NCBI RefSeq assembly: GCF_000224145.3
Contig: NC_020169.2
Location: forward strand, 2,410,861 to 2,474,860
Direction: 5' to 3'
DNA length: 64,000 bases
Source: Ciona intestinalis
Taxonomy: Eukaryota > Chordata > Ascidiacea > Phlebobranchia > Cionidae
Under the pieces are notes generated by a model. That model saw only the letters and a program-made list of their open reading frames with translations, searched no databases and had not been told where the DNA came from. Of the stretch, positions 1-10,625 are shown piece after piece. The translations under genes and the position numbers were made by a program. Position 1 is the first letter of the stretch, and every line of letters begins with the position of its first letter.

Positions 1-397
1 TTAATTTTAGACACGGACACCCGATTTTTTTGCAAAAATAATTAAACAGTGGGTATCAGTAAGGTCTATAAGACATTTAGAAACCAAAATTGTCACTGAC
101 CACCAGCTAAAGGATTACCCGTTTGCAATGCAATCTTGTATGGCTTTTAAAATTTTATGACAATATGCTTGGGTCGCAAGATTTTACCGAACTGAATTTA
201 TTTTTAAAATGGGTCGCCTTAAAAACGAGTTGGGAACCACTGCTGTAGACACTAGACAGCTAGAACTTAATGTTTGAATTAAACATTAATGTGTAAGAGA
301 AAGGATTTATATTATATATTAATATTATGATAGATATTTTGCGATCACAATACGTAGGCTATTTTATGCTCTGTTATTAAAGTACCCTTTTTTACAG
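1..397. other. Intron upstream of the first exon seen
   Basis: AT-rich sequence with no supported ORF. It ends in a pyrimidine-rich tract and TTTTTTACAG, a good 3' splice acceptor whose last G is base 397. It is therefore read as the intron preceding the exon at 398. The upstream exons of that gene lie outside the window. No other feature is seen here. Confidence 0.6.
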
Positions 398-1905
398 TTG
401 AAGGAAAGCAAGATGTCGGAAATACTGCAAGCAGTCTGCAAGAATCTTTGGGTTGCAGAAACATTTCACATCGACAAGATGCTGCCGCAATAAGTCGTAT
501 ACTAGAACAAAGTAATTCTACTGTGACAAGTTTCTCAAACAGGAGAAACAAAGATTCAAAAATAAAAAAAAACAATAGTAGTCGACAAAAGGAAAGGAAT
601 GGTGTAACAACTAAACTGAAAAAAGTTGATTCTGATGCCTCTATGTTACCGAGTAAGGCTCACAAAACTCCTATTGACTCTGGCGCACCCATTGAATGTC
701 AGCGAAAATCTAAACGGTTGAAAAAAATTTCCCTTAAGGAACTTATTCAACAAGAAAAGTCCAAATGCACATCAGCAATGGGGCAAGCCATACCAGAAGA
801 TACAATATTTAAAGAAAAAAATGCCGATGGGGACTTTCCATCTAAAAGACAAGATACTGTAAGGTCTGAATACCACTTCGATGATAACATGGAAAATAGA
901 CCACCTGTTCTACATCAAACCATGTGCAAACGGGATCCTAAAATTAAAGAGACTACTATTAGGAAAGATGTCAGTGACGATGTGGGTAAAGCTCCAGAAG
1001 ATAATTTGGTCGAGTTTGAGCGTTTTCTACAACCATCATGTTCTAATAGGACAGCTTCAAGAAAGGATTACAGAAATCCTACACCAACTGTTCAAGATTG
1101 GTTGAATTGTGAGAACAATTCACAACATGAAGATGCCATCTTGGTAAATCATTTATCTGGGAACAGCAATTGCGGGTTAAAAAATAAAAATAGAGGGAAA
1201 AAAGAAAATGAACAAAGAACAAGTATTGGTCGTAAAAACCGAAAAATAAATTTAACATCTCGAAAAATACCAACAAATTTTAAAACTGTTGGTTCAGACA
1301 CTTCAACGCCAAACACTTCTCGTATATCACAGAGCAGCCTCAGTGACGACCCGTTTAAAGCTCCTGAAGGTGATTCCTTCGGGTTTGACAGTTTTGAGCC
1401 GATATATTCTGACAAAACACCTTTAGCTAACATTGACTTTGGCTCTCCAATTGAATGCCAGCGAAAAAGTGATGAAATGCCAGCAAAAAAAACAATAAAA
1501 AAAGTTACTCTAAAAAAACTTTTTTGTCAAGAAAAATCCAAATGCATATCAGCCACAGGACAAAACATACCGGAAGAACCATTATTTACGAGAAGAAAAT
1601 CTGTCCGGACCGTCCCATTAAAACGAAAAAGTCCTGTAACTTCTAAGAACAACTTTAATTCGGAAACCTTCTCTGGTGATAACATGGAAAATAGACCACC
1701 TGTCCTGCAACAAACCAGGCGCAAAAGGGATCCCGAAATTAAAAATCCTACCATCGACAAACAAACTAAAAATGTAAAGAAAAAGAAGAGGGAAATGGAA
1801 AAGAAAAACGAAAAAGAGAGGGAAAAGAAACTACCCTACATCCCTGAACTAGACTGGGAGGGAATTAATAACCATCAACTCGTAATTGAGTACGTTAAGA
1901 ATTGA
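398..1905 (+). CDS. Terminal exon of a lysine-rich, internally duplicated protein; tentative sororin-like cohesion factor (partial)
   Basis: The frame is open from a TTTTTTACAG acceptor (exon starts at 398, first full codon at 400) to TGA at 1903-1905, about 502 residues. No ATG opens it, so it is a 3' exon. The protein is hydrophilic and Lys/Ser rich with no membrane segment. A block holding PIECQRKS, a Lys-rich LKxLxxQEKSKC stretch, a GQxIPE motif, MENRPPVL and KRDPxIK occurs twice (about 640-960 and 1410-1770). A second element, SDDxxKAPE followed by FxxFxxP, also occurs twice (about 967-1065 and 1330-1420). Three traits recall vertebrate sororin (CDCA5), the Pds5-binding protector of cohesin: an FGF motif (FGFDSF), ENxPP-like motifs near basic RKSxR clusters, and a Lys-rich C-terminus ending in an acidic-aromatic ELDW...LVIEY tail. 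Sororin is much shorter and evolves fast, so this is inference from short motifs. Confidence 0.4.
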
Positions 1906-2762
1906 CTTCATTTGCTTAATCAATATTACCTTTTTTGTTGCTGCACAGTTTTAATCAGTAATCACTCCATTAAATTGCATTTTTGTTTAAAATCTCAGTG
2001 CTTTATTGTATGTACTGTGGTGTTTTTTATGAGATATCTTATTGTGATATTATGTGACAATCACTTAAAACTATTTGTACACCTTTTTGTTTAATCATAT
2101 TATAGTGCAGTGGTTCTTCTACTATGGTGACCTGTGTGTGCTTGGACATTGAACGTGTGTATTGTTAATAGTTTCAATGTAAACCACTACCAATGTAGAG
2201 TATTATGAGGAGATATGTCCCTTTAAAGTTCTCACAGTATAACTAGGTTATTTGAATGAGTTTCTTAAATTACGATTTGTTAATTTAATGAAGATACTTT
2301 CTTTTTCCTTTAATGCTGGTCAGCTAATGTAACGATAAAAGAAGTAAAATGCTGGAACCGGAGATAAATATGATTTTGGCGGCAGTATACAGAAGCACAG
2401 ACGTATTCAGAAAAAATGTTAGTATTTCTAAAAGTTTACTTTTAAAATAACAAACGATATTAAAGGTTTCACACAATTAGTATGTTCTGCAGTTAAATGG
2501 CCCGTGCAAAAATCGTTTAATTTTTTTAGCTGGAAAAATGCAAGAATGCTTTAAACAGTTGTTATTATTACAAGAGTGCTCTTTTCGACGTGACTGATAG
2601 ATTAATATTCCGGGCACTTGAGGTTTCATCATGCTAATTTCTTATCGCGCTTTTAAACAAATGAGAATCAATAGCTGGAGTACTTCATGTGCAATGGAGT
2701 GTTATTGATGCCGTTTTACAATACAAAATGTTAGTGTACAGTTTAACTGCTTAAGGTAGAAC
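1906..2762. other. Intergenic, no gene seen
   Basis: AT-rich spacer between the stop codon of the upstream gene and the ATG of the LRR-Ig gene. It should hold the 3' UTR of the first and the promoter of the second. No canonical AATAAA stands out near the stop, and no repeat or RNA gene was recognised. Confidence 0.5.
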
Positions 2763-5700
2763 ATGGACGGTAAACTGCCTTGGTTTACAGTTGTAGTTTT
2801 ATGTTATCAATTGGTGTGTCTTAGTAAAGAAGTCAGCAACTGCCCTGGGAATTGCACGTGAGTTTTATTCTTAGTCTGTTTAGGATTTATCCAAATCCTG
2901 AAACCATCTTTCTTTGCAGATGTGTATACGTAAAATTTCAGTCGCACATATACTGCCACGGAAGAAGGTTACAAAATATGCCAAATTTTACTCAAAGGAA
3001 TGTAGTGTCGTTAGACTTATCATCAAATTATCTACGTAGAATACCGGTAATGTTGCATGACGTTCAGTTTTGTGTTTATCCTAGCTGTGACATTACATCT
3101 ATTAATTGTTTTGGAATTTACAATTTCTTCACAGGTGTTGTCTTTATTTACGAAACTCGAAGACTTGAGACTTCAACACAATCTTTTGAAAAATGGTACT
3201 GAAGTATTATGGAACCATACGACCCGGTTAAAAAGGTAATCACAAAAAAATACTGTTTGGTCTGAGAAATACAGCATGCAACATTTTGAACGTCGTCTTA
3301 TGACAATGGATGCTTCTTAACTAAAAAACAAGTTTTGTTTTAGCATTGACCTCTCCTACAATCGCCTGGAGACGTTTAATTTTTTATGCAACGGACTTCC
3401 TCGTCTTAAAGTGCTTCGTCTCGATCACAACAGAATCAAAACGATCTCCCCTAAAGCCATGTGCATTTTTGCAAGATTAAGCATCTTAACTCTCCACTCC
3501 AATCCGTTCAAATGCTCTTGCGCTTTTGTGCGATTGCTGTCAGATCTTCCGACTAAACAGAGCTTAAGAACAGCCACATTCCACTTCAACTGTGCATCTG
3601 ATTTCGGACTTCTGTCAGCAGATTATCTCAGCAGTATCCAAATTTTCAATAAATGTCAGATGTCAACTCTTCACTTTCAGATAACTTCGCCTTGGAGGGC
3701 AACAGTGTCTCCTTTTACGCGTTTAAGTAAACTAGAAGCCAAGGAGATTCTCCCCAATCACTTTTACAAAAGCACTTTTACGAATGATTTAATCGCGAAA
3801 ATGCTAAAGCTTAGATGGACACCTGACAATACTGTCAGATCATCTACAACAGAAGAAATCGAGCGAGAAGTAATAGTTTCGTGTAAACAATCCGACAAAG
3901 TAACCCCAAGCGTGATTGGTTTGGGCGTGTTCTCCATCACATCCCAACACGGTAGGCTATGCGTTTCCATTCCGGAAATTTACTTAATCATATTACTTCA
4001 AACTTCAAAGTTAGAACTCTATTGCTCGAATTTGTTTTAGGCCTACTCGCCATTACTGCCATTTTAAAAATTGTATTTCAGGAATGAAACCGCTTGATTT
4101 GTTAATAAGCAGAGAAACTAATTATATCAGCGTAACAGTAGATGGCACTTGGTACGATCATAAATCAGTTGTGTTCATCTGTGTTGCGGAGACGTTCGCC
4201 GGTGCAAGTCACAAAGTCCTAATTTTAAAACTTGGTAAGCTGTTACCCTTTTTTTACTTTTATTACTGTGGATAAGGGCATGTCGTTTTCAGACCGAAAC
4301 AAACCGATCGTTGCTAGAAAAGCAGATGATCATTTTGAAGTTCACAACTCGAAGATAACACGATACAGAAGTGAAATGTTTCACCATGCTGAAGACGCTG
4401 AAGATCACAGTCCGGTAGTCTGTACGAATTTAAGTCATGCGAAAAAAGAAAATAGTAGAATGGGGGAAGATGAGACACTTTTTTATACTATTTTCTCGTC
4501 CCATTTGGTAGTAAACAAAGAATATTCAAAGAAATATGAAACCGTATCCTTACGACTCTCATAGACCGTTATTATTTGTTTAAAACATGGTCAGGATGTT
4601 TGGATATTATTTGCTAAAGGTTTCCCATCTTTCCCCACACAACTACATTTATAATATGCACCATACTTCAGTTCTACAAAAATTTTTGTTAACAAACAAA
4701 TTTCACTCAAACAGAATACTATTCGATAGGTAGTTGATGGTTTTGTGGATGTAGATCTTCGTGGCGGAAGAAACTACACCGAACTTGCAGGTGTTCCTGG
4801 TTGCGGTGGCTATGTCCCGGAAAGAATATACTTTCCCAAACCTGTTAATCTGGATCCACTGACATACAAGTAATCAATCAAAATTTGAACAAACAAGTGT
4901 ATGGTTTAAATAATATATGAAGTGCTTTTTTAAAGATACGATACGGAAGATTCACAAGTGACTCTTACCCAGTGGGCAAAGCATCGAATCATTTCTGTTC
5001 GCGTTGAAGCGGAACATGCAGCAGAAGATAAAGTAAGAAACAAATAGATAATTTTAGCAATTTCGAGTTTGATACAGTAGGGTGGGGGAAGATGGGACAT
5101 CTTTTCGTTCTATTTACTTATCCTATTTAATATTAGTAGGCCTATACACAACGAACATTTAAAGAATTATAAAACCGTATCCTTCAACTCCCATAGACGT
5201 TGTTATAATTGTTTAAAACGCGGGAGAAAATTTGGATATTATGTGCTTAAAGTGTCCCGTCTATCCCCTCCGTATTATCTGTATTAACTGATTCACTAAT
5301 AAAAATATTACACTATATAATGTTCTATTTTCGCATACACGCGATAAGAATTGGTAGGTATCTGCAGTAATCGCCTAAATATGGTTTAAACTAATTCTAC
5401 GACTATTCATTTGTAAAAACTTAATATGATTTTACAGATCTATCTATGCCACACCCACGGTCCGTGGGTCCTTCATAGAACAATTCACTTAGATCATTTT
5501 CACGGTCGTATCTTGATAAAAGTGATGTCGCTCACTCCTGACTTCTTAATTTGTACATACTTTAAAACAGCCAGATTGCAGGTAAAGTAGTGGGAAGGCA
5601 AAGTAGCGTAAATGAGACTATCTTAATATGACTATTTTTAAAGCTAGCGAAGTTCTTACCTAGCTTACAATACATTAAAGTGCAATCATTCGGATTTGCT

Positions 5701-5853
5701 TTTACTACATGCAGCTGTCCCCATATTTCTACGTTTAACAGAACTGTAATTTCAGGTATGTGGCAACTTTACTGTTATCCCTTCTGGTGGTCCGGACATC
5801 AAAGTTATGGGCTTCATGGTCACATTTTTGATACTGTTTGGCTTAATACCCTT
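2763..5853 (+). CDS. LRR-Ig single-pass membrane protein (3' end lost in the assembly gap)
   Basis: Ten exons: 2763-2857, 2920-3046, 3135-3235, 3344-3951, 4082-4234, 4293-4414, 4730-4869, 4936-5032, 5438-5581, 5756-5853 (runs into N). All phases agree, giving about 561 residues before the gap. A signal peptide (residues 1 to about 22) leads to an LRRNT cap with CPGNCTC, then leucine-rich repeats (LDLSSNYLRRIP, LRLQHN, IDLSYNRL, LRLDHNRI, LTLHSNPF) and an LRRCT cap (CSC, about 165-215). An Ig-like domain follows (about 275-361, cysteines in VSCKQ and FICVAET). About 135 residues of unrecognised module come next, then a hydrophobic membrane segment (about 546-561). The order resembles LRIG/LINGO/AMIGO-type adhesion or neuronal receptors, with too few repeats to name an orthologue. 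The exon 6 to 7 junction is the least certain. A MITE lies in that intron, and unspliced exon 6 would read into it and stop at 4564. Confidence 0.8.
4455..4645 (+). mobile_element. MITE copy 1 (TA-flanked, GGGTGGGG-ended family)
   Basis: Nearly full-length copy, about 190 bp, forward orientation. It starts GAATGGGGGAAGATGAGACAC and ends near TTTCCCCACACAA. The family has inverted ends (TAGGGTGGGG-AAGATGGGACACC and its complement), an internal GTAGTAAACAAAGAACATT block and usually a TA target. It resembles Ciona MITEs described as Cimi, but the family name is unverified. It lies in intron 6 of the LRR-Ig gene. Confidence 0.85.
5077..5275 (+). mobile_element. MITE copy 2
   Basis: Forward copy beginning TAGGGTGGGGGAAGATGGGA, with the internal AACATTTAAAGAATTATAAAACCG block, ending TGTCCCGTCTATCCCCTCC. 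It sits in intron 8 of the LRR-Ig gene, about 45 bases downstream of the exon 8 donor. Confidence 0.85.
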
Positions 5854-5903
5854 NNNNNNNNNNNNNNNNNNNNNNNNNNNNNNNNNNNNNNNNNNNNNNN
5901 NNN
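5854..5903. other. Assembly gap (50 N)
   Basis: A run of exactly 50 N, the usual placeholder for a gap of unknown size. It interrupts the LRR-Ig gene just inside its membrane segment, so the cytoplasmic tail is missing. Confidence 0.98.
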
Positions 5904-6906
5904 TTTTTGTTTGAGTTCGATTCATCATTAACGAACCAAGAGTATTTGGTTCGCACAATTACTCTTCTCCTTCTGCCTCTCTCTTTCTCTTTATGGTTTT
6001 GCTCTATGCTCTGGTGAAAAGAAACGAGGTGGTTTCAGTAGAGTGAACATACAATCGAGGCGTTACCGTCATCAGTAACAAAACAGTCAGGACCTAGTAG
6101 CTAGTATTGGGGCATATAGCCTTTAATTGAATCGGAGGTATTGAGCTATGGTGGTAACAATAGATAGTTCGTTCCGCGTTTCTAAATGTAGCGCTGAATT
6201 TTCAGCCTAAGGCAGTCAAGCATACATTGGTTGTCAAACCTTTTCGATTCTCATTATTGCTTTGTCGCCAAGGCCTATATTCATTATGGCCATATCAGTT
6301 TTCAGTAGCGCCGTAGACAGGAAAGGTTTATATGCTGCTTAGCAGAGTGGCATAGACTTATCTAATTACGTTAAAAGGCGAGGCATGTATAATTCAGGGA
6401 CGAGTTACTTTCGAAACAACAGCTGGGTTTACTTTAAGTTAAAAGTTAGTTGAAAGTGTAAGATAGATGCAAATGGCCGACTAAGTATCAAAGCTGTTAT
6501 AAAAAAAAAATAAAACGGCCATTGATAGTGTAATGTTATGATTTTTACCCCTCTTATTTACGCATAACTCCAAAGTTACTGATTAAATGTGATGACGCAA
6601 TCTCCTTGTTATTTTTGTCTCGGGTAATTTCCGTGACGTAAAGACATCGTTATCTTTTATTTCTTTCTTATTTGGACACCATAAGCGATTATCAACTTCC
6701 ATTGGATATTTATACTCGTTTTGATTTTGGTATATCGTGTGGTAAACGTAAGGTTAAACAAGTACAGTACAAAACCGCCCACATGTTTTATACAGTCGAT
6801 ACAATTACCTTTGCCGGTGTTCGGTTTCGATATTCATTGTACCAAAGTTACAAGAATAGTTTTGTAAAATATATATATATTTTGACTGCTCTGTAACATT
6901 ATAATA

Positions 6907-7050
6907 CAGTAGGATGGGGAACGATGGGACACCTGTTCATTCTATTTCCTCGTTCAATTTGGTAGTAAACAAAGAACATTCAAATAATTATAACACCGTT
7001 TCCTTAGAACTCCCATATACCGTTGTTAATGATTTAAAACACGATTCACC
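6907..7050 (+). mobile_element. MITE copy 3a, 3'-truncated forward copy
   Basis: Forward copy beginning TAGGATGGGGAACGATGGGA that runs through the internal block to TTTAAAACACGATT. It then stops abruptly where an opposite-orientation copy begins, so the usual right end is missing. Confidence 0.85.
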
Positions 7051-7234
7051 CTAGGGTGGGAGAAGATTGGACACCTATAGCACATGCTATTCAAATATCC
7101 TGATCCTATTTTAAACAATTAACAACGGTCTATGGGAGTCGTAGACTCGTAAGGATATGTTTTTTCTTTGTTTACTACTAAATCGGACAAGAAAATTGAA
7201 TTAAAATGTGTCCAATCTTTCCCCAACCTACTGT
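7051..7234 (-). mobile_element. MITE copy 3b, reverse copy abutting 3a
   Basis: Full reverse-orientation copy from TAGGGTGGGAGAAGATTGGAC to TTTCCCCAACCTACTG. It abuts the truncated forward copy, forming a head-to-head composite. Confidence 0.88.
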
Positions 7235-7316
7235 ATAATATATTTACGGTTACTTTATATATGGTATACATTTGTACAGATCTGTAGGTTACTTTCTATA
7301 TCAAGACTTGTATAAC

Positions 7317-7838
7317 ATGGCACAAAACCAGCCCGTACCAGCCGGATATCCTGGCGCCCCACCTGCGTATACACCAGGGGTAGATGAGAAGTCAGGCATG
7401 CCACTAGGTGGGGCAGCTTACCCACAACAGCCTGGTTACCCGCAAGCGCAACCTGGGTTTGTTGGTCAGCCAGTGCCACCTGGCCAACCTGGCGCACCTA
7501 TGGGACAACCTGGCGCACCAATGGGCCCGCCACCAGCAGGCTATGTACCCCCGCCTCCAGGTCAAGCTTATGGCATGCCGACACAGACCGTTATTATCCA
7601 GCAGCAGTTTAGCCAAGCTCCAACAGCGTGTACATGTCCTAATTGTCACCAGAGTGTAGTCACACGCACCGTCGCCGAAACCAGTATGTTAACATGGCTG
7701 ATAGCGGGTGGTATCATTCTTCTCGGGGGATGGATCTTTTGCCTTTGCTTCATACCGTTCTGTATTGATGACCTCAAAGACGTACGACACCAGTGCCCCA
7801 ATTGCAACCACACCATTCACATTTACAAGCGAGCTTAA
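7317..7838 (+). CDS. LITAF-domain protein 1 (LITAF/CDIP1-like endosomal membrane protein)
   Basis: 173 residues in one exon. The start is the ATG that opens MAQNQPVP; the frame is open upstream only through weak alternative starts. Residues 1 to about 95 are Pro/Gly/Gln rich with a GQPGAPM tandem repeat and a PPAY motif (residues 15-18), the kind of PPxY site that binds NEDD4-family WW domains. The rest is a complete LITAF domain: CTCPNC, a Trp-rich hydrophobic segment (TWLIAGGIILLGGWIFCLCF) and a second HxCPNC half. The two halves are known to form one zinc site while the hydrophobic part dips into the cytosolic face of late endosomes/lysosomes. A related gene lies 2.4 kb downstream on the same strand. 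An AATAAA-like signal follows near 7926. Confidence 0.93.
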   Translation: MAQNQPVPAGYPGAPPAYTPGVDEKSGMPLGGAAYPQQPGYPQAQPGFVGQPVPPGQPGAPMGQPGAPMGPPPAGYVPPPPGQAYGMPTQTVIIQQQFSQAPTACTCPNCHQSVVTRTVAETSMLTWLIAGGIILLGGWIFCLCFIPFCIDDLKDVRHQCPNCNHTIHIYKRA

Positions 7839-8319
7839 TGAAGAAAGCACGGTGATAATGTACATAATTGAATCTAATTTCATGAATATTCAATTCCATC
7901 GCTCCGTAGGGGCTAAAGTGAAAGTAATAAAATACCCGTAAATGACTTCTATTTTCAATCAATACGTCTTTATCCCTGCCGATACTTTTTTTCAATATAA
8001 TAGTATATTTGCAATGCACAGATACCTACATCACCTGTCATTTGAATTTACATGTTTTATTGTATAAATGAACTTGCTTGGTAGTCTATTCTCGTTTTCA
8101 AATCTTTCATGATATCTTGTTATATAGTATAACTCATATCAAATTGCTCTTCTGACAATATTATATGTGCTAATGCCCATTTGTGCATGCGCCGTTTAAT
8201 GTTACTTTTCAAACCGTATATACAGCGAATACACCAAAGTTGAGCTAATTGCTTCGTATGTGAAAAATAAACTAATCACATCTACAATCGATTGTCCAAA
8301 TTATCTGCCATACTTAAAT

Positions 8320-8505
8320 ATAATGAAAGCCGGACACCTTTAGCACATCATGTTTAAATATTCGGATTGTGTTTTAAACAATTAACAACGGTCTAAGGAA
8401 GTCGTGAGGATACGATTTTGTAATTCTTTGTATGTTCTTTGTTTACTACCAAATGGGACGGGAAAATAAAACGAAAAAGTGTCCTATCTTCCCCCACCCT
8501 ACTAT
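8320..8505 (-). mobile_element. MITE copy 4
   Basis: Reverse copy. The left end is eroded (GGACACCTTTAGCACATCA is the first clear part). The right end, TCTTCCCCCACCCTACTATG, is intact. The internal ACAACGGTCTA and CTTTGTTTACTACCAAATGG blocks are present. Confidence 0.85.
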
Positions 8506-9545
8506 GTAAATCATTCATTATTTTATCCAACCGTGAACTGGTATTATTATGGACGTTAACAAATAATCCGCACTTAAACTTGCATTAAGGAAGGACTAAA
8601 TTATGTGATGAATAAAAGAAACCAACAAGTTTTACGCGTTTATGCTACGACCAGCAATAAAAACGGTGATTACGTCATGCAGCACAGTTAATTGGTCGGC
8701 CCCTATATTTCTTGCGTGCTTTACCTGTGTTTCCAGTAATTGGTTACAGTACAGAACGTCCCTGTTTTATTACAAACTAGATGTTCTTTTTTGGCAACAC
8801 TGCACGAGTTTCGTGATTTTCCAGCGGGATCAGCTGAGGCGTTTTTGCATTACTCGCACGTGTGTTTTTGAGCCGAACGCCCTACTCTGGTTTATTGCGA
8901 CATATTGTAGTAATTGCTGTGTTCTGTTTGAATTAGAATTACTTGACTAAAGATTTCGTTAAACAAGTTTAAGTGAGTCTTAAGAATGGCAGATAACCGA
9001 AACTGGGAAATTGGAAAGGTCGTTAAGAAGTATATAGTAAAGAACAACAACTTCTGGAGTATGCAACACTCTTCGTGAAGATCTAAACAGGTTTAAAATC
9101 ATTTTGTTTCAATTCATTTTGTTTTTAATCTAAATCCATGTTTACAATATTATATGAATGATTGATCTCTATATAACATTCAGTACGCATAAAATATTAC
9201 AACGTTGCTTGTGGATATCAATTCCAACCGAACAACTATAGCCGTTAAGCATTTAACCTGTGTAATTCTGATTGAATATTGTGTAATTGAAGTCTTATTC
9301 ACCACATATATGTCATGCCTATAGCGGTGAGTAACACAAATGCGTAACAGGAGGTGTAAGATAATTTGCGTGTGTGCATCGTACTATCAGGAATATATAT
9401 ACTTTTTAGTGTATATAAGTTACAGCGAAATGTAACTTCCAAACAAAAGGCGCCCGTTGATTCGCTGTATAAAGAAATGGCAAAGGCCAACATGCAAAAC
9501 GTGGCAGTTTTTGAATATTTGTATATGGCCTATATAGGAGATAAT

Positions 9546-9722
9546 AGAAGGGTGGGTGAAGATGGTACACCGTGTCATGCTATTTTCTCGTCCAATTTGT
9601 TAGTAAACAAAAATATTAAAGAATTATAAAACAACTGTATGTTTATGTTATATGTTTCAATGTTTGCTACCAAATTGGACAAAAAAATATGATAAAATGG
9701 TGTCTCATCTTTCCCACCATGA
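9546..9722 (+). mobile_element. MITE copy 5, shortened
   Basis: Starts AAGGGTGGGTGAAGATGGTAC and ends TCTCATCTTTCCCACCATG. The right half is not the usual right half. After ATTATAAAACAACTGTATG it returns to a reverse-oriented TTTGCTACCAAATTGGAC block, so the copy is a near-palindrome of the left end. Confidence 0.75.
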
Positions 9723-10262
9723 TAACGTTGGGTATTCTGCCAACTCTGGCATAAACTCGATCCCATATGACGTGCCTTGCCGTATAGAACTTTGCCAATA
9801 TCGAACAGAATAACTATATACCGTAAATTTTGACGACGAACGTATATAAATACATGTAAAACAGCGACAGTGGTAGTTAAGTTGTCTGTCCGCCTTTGGA
9901 CATGGGATATTTGTGTCATTTCTTCATTTATCCTATACGGCGTATGCTGGTCACGAATATTGTTGTAATTCCCCCAATTGTTAAGTCCGTCTCGTGACTG
10001 CGCTCGTATCGAGTCCCAGATTTCGGTTTGTTATGTTAGAAAACAAAGCACTTCGATGTCGCAGGCTATACATTCCTTTACTATAAGCTCTGAGATTCGG
10101 ACAACAAAAGGTATCTTGTTACTCGGTCGGATTTCATTATACCCTTGAGTTCCATACCTTTAGTTACCATTCCGCGTTTTAAAAGTCTCCTTGTCAATTC
10201 GAAAAGATAAAGCTCTCCAGAAGCTTACTATTTTTATCGTAGCGAAGTTCAGCGCAGTTATT

Positions 10263-10625
10263 ATGGAGAACAAACCGGTACCAGGTGCTTATTCTACTAC
10301 ATTACCAGGCTATCCGCCAGTACAAGCACCGCCACCGCTCCCAACAGGTACAGCGTTTGTAGTTCAATCTCAGCAGGTCGTCTTAAAGCCGACGTTTAGC
10401 AAAGCCCCGGTTGTTTGTACATGTCCAAACTGTCGTCAGAGCATTACTACCAATACTGTTAAAGAGAATGGAATGCTGACTTGGTTGGCAATTGGTGGAA
10501 TTATATTTTTGGGCGGTTGGTTGTGCTGTCTCTGTTTTCTCCCGTTGTTTATGGACGACTTTAAAGACGTACATCACTTGTGTCCTAATTGCAACTACAC
10601 CGTCCACATCTACAAGCCAGCCTAA
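10263..10625 (+). CDS. LITAF-domain protein 2 (tandem paralogue)
   Basis: 120 residues in one exon, from the ATG of MENKPVPG to TAA. The Pro-rich N-terminus is short (about 45 residues) and has no PPxY motif. The LITAF domain is complete: CTCPNCRQS, a hydrophobic LTWLAIGGIIFLGGWLCCLCF segment, MDDFKDVHHLCPNC and a final VHIYKPA. The domain is highly similar to that of the upstream gene, including the shared VCTCPNC/ACTCPNC start and YK-rich end, so this is a tandem duplication. Role by family: zinc-containing peripheral protein of the late endosome/lysosome surface. Poly(A) signals AATAAA follow at 10843 and 10851. Confidence 0.93.
   Translation: MENKPVPGAYSTTLPGYPPVQAPPPLPTGTAFVVQSQQVVLKPTFSKAPVVCTCPNCRQSITTNTVKENGMLTWLAIGGIIFLGGWLCCLCFLPLFMDDFKDVHHLCPNCNYTVHIYKPA

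Larger units (their letters stand above)
5904..7316. other. Spacer between the LRR-Ig gene and the first LITAF gene
   Basis: No supported coding exon. It may hold the end of the LRR-Ig gene, but no clear continuation was found. Bases 6907-7233 are MITE copies. A TTTGTACAG acceptor-like site ends about 40 bases before the LITAF ATG at 7317. It could serve a 5' UTR intron or spliced-leader trans-splicing, which Ciona is known to use. Confidence 0.5.
7839..10262. other. Spacer between the two LITAF genes
   Basis: No supported gene. ORFs at 8642-8950 and 9366-9629 have no recognisable domain, and the second reads into a MITE. The stretch contains MITE copies at 8320-8505 and 9546-9722. The first LITAF gene's 3' UTR occupies the start, and a promoter for the second should lie near the end. 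Confidence 0.5.

Noticed and set aside
8642-8950. 102-codon Cys-rich ORF between the LITAF genes
   Set aside because: Cysteines show no repeated spacing, there is no signal peptide, and no family was recognised.
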